This document shows positions 1-10,774 of a stretch of DNA of 64,000 bases, piece after piece (position 1 is the stretch's first letter; each line of letters begins with the position of its first letter). The notes under the pieces were generated by a model that was not told the DNA's origin, ran no database searches, and saw nothing but the letters and a program-made list of their open reading frames with translations. The translations under genes were made by a program, and so were the position numbers. This DNA is from Helicostylum pulchrum (lineage: Eukaryota > Mucoromycota > Mucoromycetes > Mucorales > Mucoraceae), in contig JAIXMO010000029.1 of the NCBI GenBank assembly GCA_025677825.1, positions 310,001 to 374,000 on the forward strand, read 5' to 3'.

Positions 1-1
1 C

Positions 2-1313
2 AGCTCATCCGGTGGGTTTGACTTTGGTCATAATATTACTATACAGCCGGGTGCTAAGGGTATACAAATCATGGGTAAAAAGTTGGTTTCATTGAACCTT
101 GAAAAACCATCATTATTATCATACCAACTTTATCGTGACAGGATGGTGAACGACATTGACGTTATAGAAGAAGCAAAAAAAACGAAAGAAAATTCCGCTG
201 ATGAAATCAAAATGTTACAGGCGGAAAAACAGATTTCGAAAGCCAACTGAAAGATATTCTGAAAAAAGTATACCCCTGGAAGGAGATAAAACAACTCAAG
301 CCCTCATGGAAGAAAGGCACTGGTATTAGTGAAGAGGACAAGAGAATTAATGCTAATATTTATAAACACTTGCAAGACTTGAAAGAGCAGGGTTCAGATT
401 TGTTCAAAACAACTTTTAAACTTAAATCTGATATAAAGACGATATTAACGCGGACGACATTATGGACAAATATAAAGACGACAATTTTTTAAATTTACCT
501 CCAAGCCGAGTTATTAAATCGAAAGAAATTCAGGCCGGTAGTGGTATTTTCAAACGAATGAAGCAATTGCAAAGAAAGAAAAGGAATACCGAAGGCCAAA
601 GGATAGATCGAATTGAAAAAGATATGAAGAACTGCTCTCTTCAATTTGCATCAAATGTTTTCGAGCTTCAAGTAATTCATAATAAACATCATCAATTGAG
701 AAGTCAATTTAAGGATTTTTATTATTCAAACAATTCAATTCGGAAAGTTAGATCAAGTCAAATACAACTTAAAAGCTATAAGTATAGATTATGCTCAAGG
801 GAAAGGAAATTTGTTACGAAGAACGTCAAGAGTAAAAGGGCTAAACTGATCATGTTTGTCGGCGACAGGGGGTTTGGCTTCGGATCACACATTAAAGACC
901 ATTTGAAGTACGGCGGTAAATGGAAGCAGGAGATACACAGCAAATATACGCACGCTGTCATAACAAATGAGAATATGACATCTCAAACGTGCGTATATTG
1001 TTATTCCAAGTTAGATCATCCAACGCATACGAGGATATTAAAAGGAAAAACCATATACCGCAAAAGCAAAGGGTCATTCCTTTGTAGGAATCCTAGTTGT
1101 GTCTTGTTGAAGAATGGGAAAGCAGCCAAATGTCGAGACGACTTGTCCGCATTGGCAATTGGTCTTTCAGGCTTAGCAAAGATTTTGTTCCAAGAAACCC
1201 TTCCAGCATTTAGAACGACATTCAGTCAATGCGACACTGAGTATAAAAATAAAACCTCCACCTTCCTAACGCGCAAGAGTGGACTGGACAGCAACGCAGT
1301 TGCTATTCGGTAA
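2..1313 (+). pseudogene. Fanzor/TnpB-like (RuvC) nuclease ORF, frameshifted remnant
   Basis: The C-terminal 283-codon ORF (462-1313) ends like TnpB/Fanzor proteins. It has TSQTC followed by a zinc knuckle (CVYC, then CRNPSC) and a RuvC-III-like CRDDLSALAIG. A GDRGFGFGS segment lies upstream of it. Coding similarity continues to the window edge in two other frames: frame 2 runs from base 2 to a TGA at 250, and a second frame runs from about 232 to 491, ending with an IKTTIF stop. At least two frameshifts therefore separate the pieces, so this copy looks dead. The 5' end lies outside the window. Fanzors are eukaryotic RNA-guided nucleases related to IS607/IS605 TnpB and are common in mucoralean genomes. 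The assignment rests on motif order only. A related transposon-borne RuvC protein is the alternative. Confidence 0.6.
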
Positions 1314-2249
1314 GTGCCTTAAAATACATTTGCAGTGAAAAAGGACGTATACTAAAAATATTTTTATCCAATTAAGATCTTGACTGCTGCTCCACGCGGT
1401 TGTTTAAGTATTTCGTTTGGTTGTGAGACTACTCTCGCAGAACAGAAAAAAGACAAATTGACACATATCGGGTTGAATGAGTGTAACGAGGAGGGAAAAA
1501 AGCAATATATGATCTGTATCAGTACAAGAGATGCCTATAAAGTTAATTGAATCAATGTGCAATTAAATGTTCGTAGCACGCGTACATATGAAAAAAAAAG
1601 AATAGTGCTGTATGACAGGTTTCACAAAGTGTTGGGTGCTCTCCCTTTTTCCTTTTGTTGCAGTTCATCTACAAAGTGGTTTCTTTTATATATATCCCAA
1701 ATCATGTATCACTTTTTTCTTTCTGATCTGATTTCTTGTTATAATAATAATCTTGTAAAATACTTCAGCTGTCACAACGACAACAAAAAAATAATTAAGC
1801 AATCAATTTCTTTTTTCTTTAGTCGTTTGCATGTCCCCAATCTTTTTTCCTTCAGTTATCGTAAAAGATATTCATTGAATTAGGTGTGGAGCGTGTTTTT
1901 ATTAAATATGGAATCTAAGGGCTCTTTTGCCGCTTAAACTGGTCATGCCGCACGTGATAAATTCATACAGCCTTCTTTTTTTTTTTTTTTTTTTTTTGAA
2001 TAAATCCTTTTTTTTATATTATAGTTATTCTTTTTCCCTTTGCACATTTACCGTTTTTTTTTTACCGTTTTTTTGTTCTATATATTTTTTTCTTTCGTAA
2101 GCTCGATAGCCAAAAGAAACAAAAAAAGTTTTAATAACATCAATAAGTAAGAAGAAGAAGCAAGAAGAAAAAGAGATCTCTTTTTTCCCATCATCCCTTT
2201 TTTTTTCGACATTTTTATAAAATACTATAAAAAAAGAAAAAAAGTAAAA
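1314..2249. other. Intergenic, with long poly-T upstream of the phosphatase gene
   Basis: I see no convincing gene here. A run of 19 T near 1979-1997 and further T-rich tracts at 2010-2220 look like the pyrimidine-rich promoter and leader of the phosphatase gene at 2250. Confidence 0.5.
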
Positions 2250-3610
2250 ATGTCAACAACATCTACTACGATTCAGCAACCCATTTCGGAAGAAGTAAAG
2301 AGCGGTAATAGTCCAACGGCCAATAATATTTCACAAGTAGCACCACAAGATAGCAGTAGTAAGCTAAAGAAAGGTAATAATAAGTGTGTTTATGTGTAGG
2401 ACAAAATTTAACACAAGAAAAAAAAAATTATTGTGTATGTATAGAAAAAGGAAAGAAACAAGTTGATCCTGAATACGTAAAGTCTCCTTTACCAATTCAA
2501 TCAAATGATAGTAATAATAATAGAGCATCTTCTACTACAACTGGTACCCCAACTGGTTCTGTCAAACCATTTCAAAAGGGTGGATTTCTATCATTATTAT
2601 TATGTTGCACAGTAGGTGCTGGTTCATTTCTCGATAACAGTGACAAATCTTCTATTTCAAACAGTAAAAAGAATAGAAATAGTACTCAATCAAAAGAAAA
2701 GCAAATTATCCCAACCAATGTAGAAGATTCTAAAATTATTAAACCCATTACTCCTCCAATTATTACGAAACCAGAATCTGCAATTACCAAAAACCTTGAA
2801 AATGAGGATTCTACTTCTCCCGTTCCACTTTCTCCTCAAACCTCTCCTGTCGTAAGTAATATTTCTTTATTTCTTTATTTTTTTCTTTCAAAATACTAAT
2901 AATAATAATACAGGGACCCGCTGCTTGGTTGTTACCTCCTTTAGCTAATGAAGATAACGAAAGGAAATGTCTTGTACTCGATCTTGATGAGACTTTAGTT
3001 CATAGTTCCTTCAAAGTAAGTGCACATAAAATTTTACTCCTAAGTTATTTTTTTTTAAGAATTACTTTTTAGATTATTTCCAATCCTGATTTTGTTGTAC
3101 CTGTCGAAATTGATAACCAGTATCATAATGTATACGTATTAAAGAGACCTGGAGTTGATGAATTTATGCGTAAAATGGGAGAAAAATACGAGATCGTTGT
3201 ATTTACTGCTAGTTTAGCAAAATATGCTGATCCTGTATTAGATATGCTCGATATTCATAAAGTAGTAAAGCATAGATTATTCAGAGAGTCCTGCTTTAAT
3301 CATAAAGGAACATATGTCAAGGTAAGGAGAGAGAAAATGTCAGTCTTTCTAGTTGTGTGTTTGGCTAAAAATGAAATATTATATATAGGATTTATCACAA
3401 CTTGGAAGAGAACTTGCATCTACACTTATTCTCGATAATTCACCAGCGAGTTATATCTTTCATACATCGAATGCTGTACCTGTTTCAACCTGGTTTAATG
3501 ACCCTCATGATACTGAATTAACTGACTTGATTGCCTTTTTGGAGGATTTGACAGTTGTTGATGATGTTCAACTTGTACTGGATAACATGATAGACCCATC
3601 ATCTGCTTAA
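2250..3610 (+). CDS. FCP1/SCP-family protein phosphatase, Psr1/Psr2-type
   Basis: Five exons (2250-2373, 2445-2851, 2914-3015, 3073-3321, 3389-3610) give 367 residues. The C-terminal half is a complete HAD-superfamily SCP/NIF domain. It has the catalytic motif DLDETLVHS, then [26 protein letters not shown], the [10 protein letters not shown] segment and [12 protein letters not shown]. These enzymes dephosphorylate Ser/Thr using the first Asp of DxDE as nucleophile. In yeast, Psr1 and Psr2 act at the plasma membrane in salt and general stress responses. The N-terminal third is low complexity, with a hydrophobic Cys-containing patch (LLLCCTVG) around residues 80-90, which recalls the palmitoylated N-terminus of Psr1, though here it is internal. 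The start is the first ATG after a pyrimidine-rich leader. The family is clear. Equivalence to Psr1 rather than another SCP-like phosphatase is inferred. Confidence 0.9.
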
Positions 3611-4373
3611 ATAATATACACACACAACAAACATATTACTATTTCCTAATACATCTTTTTGTCTCTCTCTATCCTACCCTTTGTGCCGCACTTTCTTCCA
3701 CTTTCTCTCTTTCTCTCTCTCTTTTACTATCTCTCATTCATTCTATTAATGTTAGCATACCCTTTTTTTCCCCCTTTTATAAATCTCACCACTTAATTTT
3801 TTTTCTAATATACAGTGTATAGCTGGTCCATTTTTAAGAAAATGAATGGCAGTTTGTTTAGCAAATGATTTTTGTAGTTATCTGTTTGGGCTATAGGCCA
3901 AATTGGCATTCCCGAGTGAAGGCTTTTTGCTCTTTAAAACTAAGTGTGCAAAAAAAACCATGACCTTTTTGAAGTCTGATGATTTCTATATTCTCATATG
4001 AACTTACGTACATATATTCCCAGATACATTCTATTGTTCTATCGATTTAATAATATAATTATAAAGACTGTTTAAACTCTTTACGAGATCATACAACTGG
4101 TGTACATAACTCAATGTCACATTATTTATAAGCTACAGGCCTCTATCTTGCGCCTTTTATAAGGAAAGTACGCGCGGTACAGATCTATCTCTTTTCCTTT
4201 ACAATGCATATCATCAGTAAGTTTTTTTTATATGTGTACTTTTTAATGGAGTTTATATCATGTATTCATTTATTATGCTGCAATTTTTTAGAGCAGGAAA
4301 AAAAAGTAAATTTAACGGATCTCATAGCCTTGTGCTATACCCGGCGGTGCTTTAAGAAAAGTAATTGTTATCT
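3611..4373. other. 3' flank and intergenic, no gene seen
   Basis: CT-rich sequence at 3658-3735 follows the phosphatase stop and is probably its 3' UTR. The rest is AT-rich with short ORFs that show no protein-like character. Confidence 0.5.
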
Positions 4374-5062
4374 TTACAGTTCTTCTTCGACCTTCACCTT
4401 ACAGTTCTTCCGTCGAAACGTTTTGTGAATGTAACATTCCTCCAATTGCTCCGGAAGTAGCAATCCATATTCACTACCTTTTACAGGCTTTTGTATGTCC
4501 ATTTCGACGAAAGTAGACAAATTGGTCCTTGCATCAATCTCAGTATTTATATGTCTTGACATAATATAATCTTGATGCCCTCAGCTCATCTTATTGAGGA
4601 TCCTGCGCGTATATTGAATACAATCCTGTAACAGTATGTTATTTGCTAATTCATCAGGTGTAAATTTTTGGATAACTTACTTTTAATTTCTAGGAAAAGT
4701 TCCCAAGATCAAGAATATTCCCTACTTGATTACTATGTAATGGTATATCAACGCTCATTATATGGTCCAGGACCTGTACATCTTTGCTTGTAATTTGCAG
4801 GGCCCACAAAAGAATTTTGGTTCCTAAGGATTTTCAAAAGAACTTTTTAATATTGGTGTAATATTGAAATTAAAAAAAAAGTGGAAATTTACCTTTGGCA
4901 TGAACAAACATAACCTTCAATTGTCGCAAGGTATTCTCCGTCGCGAAGTACCAAGTTTTTATGGCCCTTCTTAAAAATTTTAAGGCTCCCAAAGGAGCCT
5001 TTGACATGATCTTGTCTGAAACGGTCATTGCCCTTGATACCATATGGGCCCGAAGTCTCTAA
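4374..5062 (-). pseudogene. Decayed copy of a dispersed multi-exon gene family (LLLETSG motif)
   Basis: On the minus strand, protein-like tracts lie in order but in different frames. 5050-4893 reads LLLETSGPYGIKGNDRF and then LVLRDGEYLATIEGYVCSC, ending at a possible splice donor. 4830-4690 reads GTKILLWALQ and VLDHIMSVDIPLHSN, ending in a stop. 4670-4590 reads FTPDELANNILLQDC. 4562-4374 is an open 62-codon frame. The order (LLExSG, DH-K, then VDIPL) parallels the remnant at 49925-51400, so I treat both as one dispersed family. I do not recognise a characterised function. Internal stops and frame changes argue that this copy is dead, although some breaks could be introns. Confidence 0.45.
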
Positions 5063-5144
5063 CAGAAGTAATTACTCCAAGAAGAACAGTATCAGTTATA
5101 ATAATTATATTTAATAAGAAAAGAAGAAAAAAAAAAGGCTTTTT

Positions 5145-5365
5145 AAGATGTGATAAAAAGGATGATAAAATAGGAAGTGGGGTTACTAATCATGGCGTCA
5201 TTATGCTATCATTAGCTTCATAAATACTCGTATTTACATATACTTTAGTTAATCATTATTATTGTACGTATGTGTACTTTTTGTCCCAAATTGATCCACA
5301 TAAGTATTCTTTTTATGCAAATGAATAGAACGAGGTTGAACGTGTAAAAATAAATCATGCGAACA
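5145..5365. repeat. Dispersed repeat, second copy near 52450-52575
   Basis: GTGATAAAAAGGATGATAAA at about 5149 closely matches GTGATAAAAAAGAATGATAA at about 52452. About 185 bases further on, GAGGTTGAACGTGTAAA at 5333 is matched by AAGGTTGAACGTGTAAA near 52549. The two copies share order and strand but differ in spacing, as expected of diverged mobile-element ends or LTR fragments. Neither has a coding region. Confidence 0.4.
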
Positions 5366-5968
5366 AGTATTAGCCGGCTAAACATTTTCCACGTACCAGG
5401 AAATATAAAACTTTTTTTTAACGACTGTACACGGATCAATCTTATTAAAAGCCATTAATTATTCTGTAAGTGTGCAACATGTTCACAAGGTGTAACACAG
5501 AATGCTACAACTACTGGGTTTAGCTCGTGTTCCTGATTCCATAAACCAGTTTCTTTTTTTTAAAAAATCGGATCAAGGTAAATAGAAGTTTTTTTTTTTT
5601 TTTTTGTGGGTGTGTCTAAATATTAGCCCATTCACTATTATTTCCACTTTCAGCTTCTCGACTTGTTCGATTCTTTCTTTTTCCAATTACATGTGTACAC
5701 CTATATCGATTAACAAAAATTGGACCGTTCTATTATTTATCTGCTTTTTTTTCTCACTTTTGTGCACGGTTCTCTTTGTGTCATTAGTATACAGGTACAG
5801 TTGAAACTACTTTTCGGGACCCCTTCGTATTCCAGTGGTTCTATTATAATATAAGCGCCCAATAACATTTGTAATGTATGAGGTACAATTACGAATTATA
5901 TTAAACTTTTTATGTTAATAATTAAAAAAAGTTGAACTGTAAAAAAAATTGACTTTTGTCATTCTTAA

Positions 5969-6142
5969 ATGTCTCTTTTTGTGGCTGCATACAATAACTT
6001 GAAGTCAAAAGTGCTTAAAACTGTTTTCTACAAAACCGAAGAGGTTTCATTGAGAATAAAGGGTACGGAAAACTACCTTTTTTTATTTGAACAGAAATAC
6101 AAAACAAGTATAAAGAATAAAGGTGTGGTTTATTCTTATTAG
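5969..6142 (+). CDS. Possible small ORF, 57 residues, unrecognised
   Basis: The ORF starts MSLFVAAYNNLKSKVLKTVF and is lysine-rich. It has no signal peptide and no recognised motif. It lies between a repeat and the LINE ORF1 remnant, so it is as likely to be debris as a gene. It is listed only because its composition is more protein-like than that of other short frames nearby. Confidence 0.15.
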   Translation: MSLFVAAYNNLKSKVLKTVFYKTEEVSLRIKGTENYLFLFEQKYKTSIKNKGVVYSY

Positions 6143-6213
6143 GAGGGATTTTCCATATATAGATCCAGGACGTTTTCCCTAATGGTGCATTTCATCATCA
6201 ATATATCCTTTAA

Positions 6214-6996
6214 TTAAAGATAGTTAATTTTTTGCGTGACTTTGGCACAGTCATGAATCGTTTTGTTAACATATGATGATATGTCTTTGGCACAATGAGG
6301 AAAATCAGTTATTGGGTTAATTTTACACTCAGCAAGGATAGAGATCAAAGTAGGTGCATACTCGTCGTGAACTAAGAGTGCAATAACACTGTGGTCAGCA
6401 TTTGTAATCCCTATAACACGACTATTTTGTACTCCTATAATAGAGAGACGTTTTCGTATGTCCGCATCTTTTTTTCGGCCTTGGTAACCTCGATAACGAA
6501 GATAGATATGCTGAAATCCCGGTGGGGGTGAAAGAGGATCGTCCCAGTTGAATTTTTTGGGTTTGCTAAGAGTAGAACACTGTTCGGGTGAAGCTACAAT
6601 TTGGGCAGAGGAACCTGGTTCTGGAGCAAGTGCTTCAGTAATTTGAGGGGGGCGGGGCATGTCAGTTTCTTTGGTCTCTGGAACAGCAGTTGTGGGAAGC
6701 GTTGTACGAGGTGCAGCTTCGATTTCCTTTATTCTAGCAAGAGCAGTATCAAGAGAGGTCTGAAGTTCTATATTACGCGTACGTAGTTCGACATTATCCA
6801 TACGTAGATTCATGGAATCCACATTTCGGGACAAGTCATTCACTTGGTTAATAACAGCTTGAAGTAACGAATGTATTTTCGAAGGATCGTAGAGATCTGG
6901 AACAATGGGGCTGGAGGATTGTGATGTTGAATATAAAGGTTTCTGGGACGAAGGTGCCTTATTGGCAGCGAGCGTTGCTGGTTTGGGGGAGGACAT
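6214..6996 (-). mobile_element. LINE-type retrotransposon ORF1-like protein, solitary
   Basis: Intact 260-codon ORF. Residues 1-45 are Ser/Pro-rich. Residues 45-95 form a heptad-like coiled coil (SLLQAVINQVNDLSRNVDSM onward). A proline-rich linker follows, and residues 155-260 form a compact domain (PPPGFQHIYLRYRGYQ, IRKRLSIIGVQNSRVIGI, HSVIALLVHDEYAPTLIS) with an RRM-like alternation. Coiled coil plus RRM-like domain is the usual layout of ORF1/Gag-like proteins of mucoralean non-LTR retrotransposons. No reverse transcriptase follows downstream (below 6214), so this is an orphan or truncated element. It could still be expressed because it lacks internal stops. Confidence 0.6.
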
Positions 6997-7660
6997 TGTT
7001 GAAGTACTTGGTTGTTTCGAAGATCTAGGATTATGCTCCTTCGTTTAGAGAGGTAATGTTTCTTCGGTATCTATTATAGTGCTGGTATGATCTGAGTCGG
7101 CTGTCTTCGTTACTATAATGCTGATTTATTCAAGTAGTCTGTACGTTTTTATGTCGATGTTTTTGGGTTTCAAAAGGTCCTCCAAAAAAATAATAATTAA
7201 GCTGAGCAAAAACTTATAACTCAGTGAGGCAAAGAGTTTTCTTTATGCATAAATATTTTAATAAAACAGTCCCTAAAACTTATATCTCAGTTTTCGGGAA
7301 ATCATCTTGCAGATGAGTAGCACAAGTTCTGTAACGTTACGGTAACCCTTGAAGAAGAAGGGGTGCAAAGATAAGAGGTATATGTATTTCTATGTTTTAT
7401 TTTTCAAGTTGTGTAGTGGTGCACGTAAAACAAGTCTTAAAAACTTGTATTTCTTTATCCAATCTACCTGATTAAATTGCTCTAAAAGAAAAGAATGACA
7501 AATAACAAAACTGTATCTTTTTTTTCGGAAATGTTCGGAGTAACTATTGTTGTATTTTGTGTAATGCACGAAAAAATCAGCTTATTAGACAGCCTTTGTC
7601 TAAAAACCCATTTTTTCTTTTTCTTTTACTTTAGCTATTATTTTATAGTTTTCTTACATT

Positions 7661-9475
7661 ATGAGCCGTATTATTTCCCCTGAAGAAGTGGCCAAGCATA
7701 ACCAAAAGAGTAAGTTGTCGTTACTGATATATGTATATATTTGAAACTAACGAATGGTGAAATAGGTGATATATGGGTCATCATTCACGGTAAAGTATAT
7801 GATCTTACGCAATTTTTACCTGATCATCCTGGAGGCCAAAAGATTATCATGAAGTACGCAGGAAAGGACGCCACCAAGGCCTTTGAACCTATCCATCCCC
7901 CAGATATCGTTGAACGTTTCTTGGCTCCCGAAGTGTGTATGGGCTCCATTGATCTCGAAAAGCTTTCTCACGTCAAAGTAGAGGAAACGGAAGAAGATAA
8001 GCAAGTAAGATTAGCCAGGGAAAAAATGCCCAGATTAGAAGAAATGTACAACTCGTTTGACTTTGAAAGTAAGTTATATTCACACACATAATTTTTTTAG
8101 TTAAAAAAAACTGAAACCTTATTTTAATAGCTGTGGCTCGATCTGTATTAAAATCCGACGCTTGGGCTTACTACTCTTCTGGTTCTGATGATGAGATTAC
8201 AATGAGAGAGAATCACAGTGCCTTTCATCGTATCTGGTTCCGTCCTCGTGTCATGGTAAACGTGAAAGATGTGGATACGTCTACCGAAATGTTGGGTTCA
8301 CGAACATCATTGCCACTTTATATTACTGCTACAGCCTTGGGAAAATTAGGACATCCTGAGGGTGAAGTGGTATTGACTAAGGCTTGTAAAACACGTGATA
8401 TCATCCAAATGATTCCTACTTTAGCCTCTTGTTCCTTTGACGAGATTGTGAATGCCGCAGGTCCCGACCAAGCTCAATGGCTTCAGCTCTATGTTAATTC
8501 TGACCGTCAAATTTCAGAGAAATTCGTTAGACATGCTGAATCGAGAGGTATGAAAGGTCTCTTTATTACAGCTGATGCTCCTCAACTAGGTAAAAATAAA
8601 AAAATAAAATTAAGGAGAATATAACTTTGTTTTCTCTCCGAGTAAAAAGGGCTAACTTTATTAAAATTCCCCGCAGGTCACCGCGAGAAAGATATGCGAC
8701 AAAAATATTCTCAGGAAGCTCCTGACGAAATTTCCCGTAACTCTACTGAGGTCGTACGTGATCAAGGTGCAGCAAGAGCTATCAGTAACTTTATCGATCC
8801 TTCTTTATGTTGGGACGATATCGCTTGGTTCAAGAGTATCACCAATATGCCCATCTTGATCAAGGGTATTCAAACCGCTCAAGATGCTGTCTTGGCAGCC
8901 AAGTATGGCTGTAAAGGTATTGTATTGTCTAACCATGGTGGTAGACAATTGGATTTTGCTCCATCGGCTATTGAAATTCTAGCTGAGGTGATGGATGCTC
9001 TTAAGAGAGAGAATTTGGATGAAGGGTTCGAGGTTTATATCGATGGCGGTATTCGTCGTGGTAGTGATATCTTTAAGGCAATTGCTCTTGGTGCAAAGGG
9101 TGTTGGTATTGGACGTCCATTCTTGGTAAGTTATATATACGCGTAAAACAGTGTATCGAGTGATCTAACCAGTTTATGGTTTAGTACGCCATGTCTTCAT
9201 ATGGTGTTGAAGGTGTTGAGAAACTTTTAGATTTATTCCAGGTAACATATTTAAAATTATGTGTCGCGCTCGGATAATCTAATATGTATATGTACTTATT
9301 TTAGAGCGAATTTGAAATGGTGATGCGATTTATGGGTGTTACCAAGATTTCAGATATTACTTCTGATATGGTTGATATTCGTAACATCAAGGATCATTTC
9401 GTAGCAAACCCTATTGATTATTTGTCTCAAACTTCTTACGAAAGAATGCAACCTAGAGGTGGCTCAAAGTTATAA
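7661..9475 (+). CDS. Flavocytochrome b2-like 2-hydroxyacid dehydrogenase with C-terminal SKL
   Basis: Six exons (7661-7709, 7766-8068, 8131-8589, 8677-9125, 9185-9241, 9305-9475) encode 495 residues. Residues 1-85 are a cytochrome b5 domain with both haem histidines visible (PDHPGG and EPIHPPDIVERF). The rest is the FMN TIM barrel, with PLYITATALGKLGHPEGE, WLQLYVNSDR, the FMN lysine in PILIKGIQ, the catalytic LSNHGGRQLD, and the phosphate-binding DGGIRRGSD and GIGRPFL. The family oxidises L-lactate or a similar 2-hydroxyacid. Yeast Cyb2 is in the mitochondrial intermembrane space and passes electrons to cytochrome c. Here no presequence precedes the b5 domain and the protein ends GGSKL, a canonical PTS1, so peroxisomal location is inferred. 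The substrate cannot be read from sequence. Confidence 0.92.
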
Positions 9476-10774
9476 GCGAAGTTTTGTTTATTTATTATTT
9501 TAGTGCCACATAATAGATTATTTACTGCTCAATTGAAATTGTATGTGTTTCGTACGGTTTAATGATTTAGCCACGGAGCAAAAAATAAAATGATTTTTTT
9601 TTTGAATAAATTCACTTCCCTGACTCTTGTCACATAAACTTGAGCCAAAAGTATAAATACCTCTCTTCCCTTTTTCTTTCAAATAAACTTAGATCTAAAA
9701 TACCTTAGTGTTCACTTATTTGGTTTTATCTATATCCCTTTATTTTATCTTTCATTGCTTAGCTACTAACGTTTGTATTAAATTACATTTTTTAGCCATC
9801 TCTCTAAAGATTCACTACTGATATACGCTCCAAGAGGTGTAAACTATTATTTTTCTATCACTTTGCCTGATTATCCACTTGATTTAATAGCATTGTTTGA
9901 TAACTCCTTCGTGAAGACTAGACGCTTTAGTACCACTTCGCGTAATCTAATAAATAAGTTCCATTTCAGTTGATTACTAAACAGTCTGGTACTCACTACT
10001 CTTACTAGTATTTTATTATCTGTTGTTTTACATTTTTAATAATCTCCCCCAAACTGTACACGTTTTACTTTAAGCAGTATCAATGTCCAGAAGGGCGCGA
10101 TGAAGTATAATGTTTGGAAGCATACTCGTTCTGTGTATATTTGATTGTGCCTATCAGAAAGTACTGACGTCTTAAAGAAGGATGCGTCTTGTTGGTCTAT
10201 TCTAGAGTACTGGTCAGATATACGTCTCCTGTAAGATGTTTCGGTGTTTTATGTTACCAAGCGTCTTCTAAAAAATGTCAGTAAGACTTAGTAAAGCGCT
10301 GTCTGTGTGTATTTGTTCATGCACGTTTTTTTAAGCTGCTGTTGCTCTAATTATTCACGTTTTAAAAAAAACCCCTTTATCTTGTACTTTTTTTTGTACG
10401 TTTTTCTCTCGGACCTGCAAATTAGGGAATATAGGAGGATGTTGGTAGTTGAGAACATTACATTCGAGTGGTCGTCTATTTGCACTTTTCTGGCGAGGTA
10501 AGTAGGTGAGTAGGAGATGATTCTACCTCTTTTGTTCCGAGAGCTTTTTGGGAACAGGCGTACTAGAAAGAAATGCTATTTATTTTTTTCTATGTGAGCC
10601 ATTTTTATGTTGATGTAATTATTTAAATACAAGCAAAGCGGTACCGTTATTTGGTAATCATCCCTAAATTGGAGTAAATGGGAAAGGGCTTAGAATTAAG
10701 TGCTACGGTAACTCTTTAAAAACTTTTTCATAATAATTACAATCCTCCTTTTCTTTACTTCTTTTCTTTTTCTT
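9476..10774. other. Intergenic, 1.3 kb, no gene seen
   Basis: AT-rich on both strands, with only short ORFs lacking protein-like composition. The last 50 bases before 10775 are pyrimidine-rich, like other leaders in this window. Confidence 0.5.

Noticed and set aside
5604..5804. Hydrophobic ORF (possible membrane peptide)
   Set aside because: Phe/Ser/Cys composition comes from pyrimidine-rich DNA; no start context or homologous copy.
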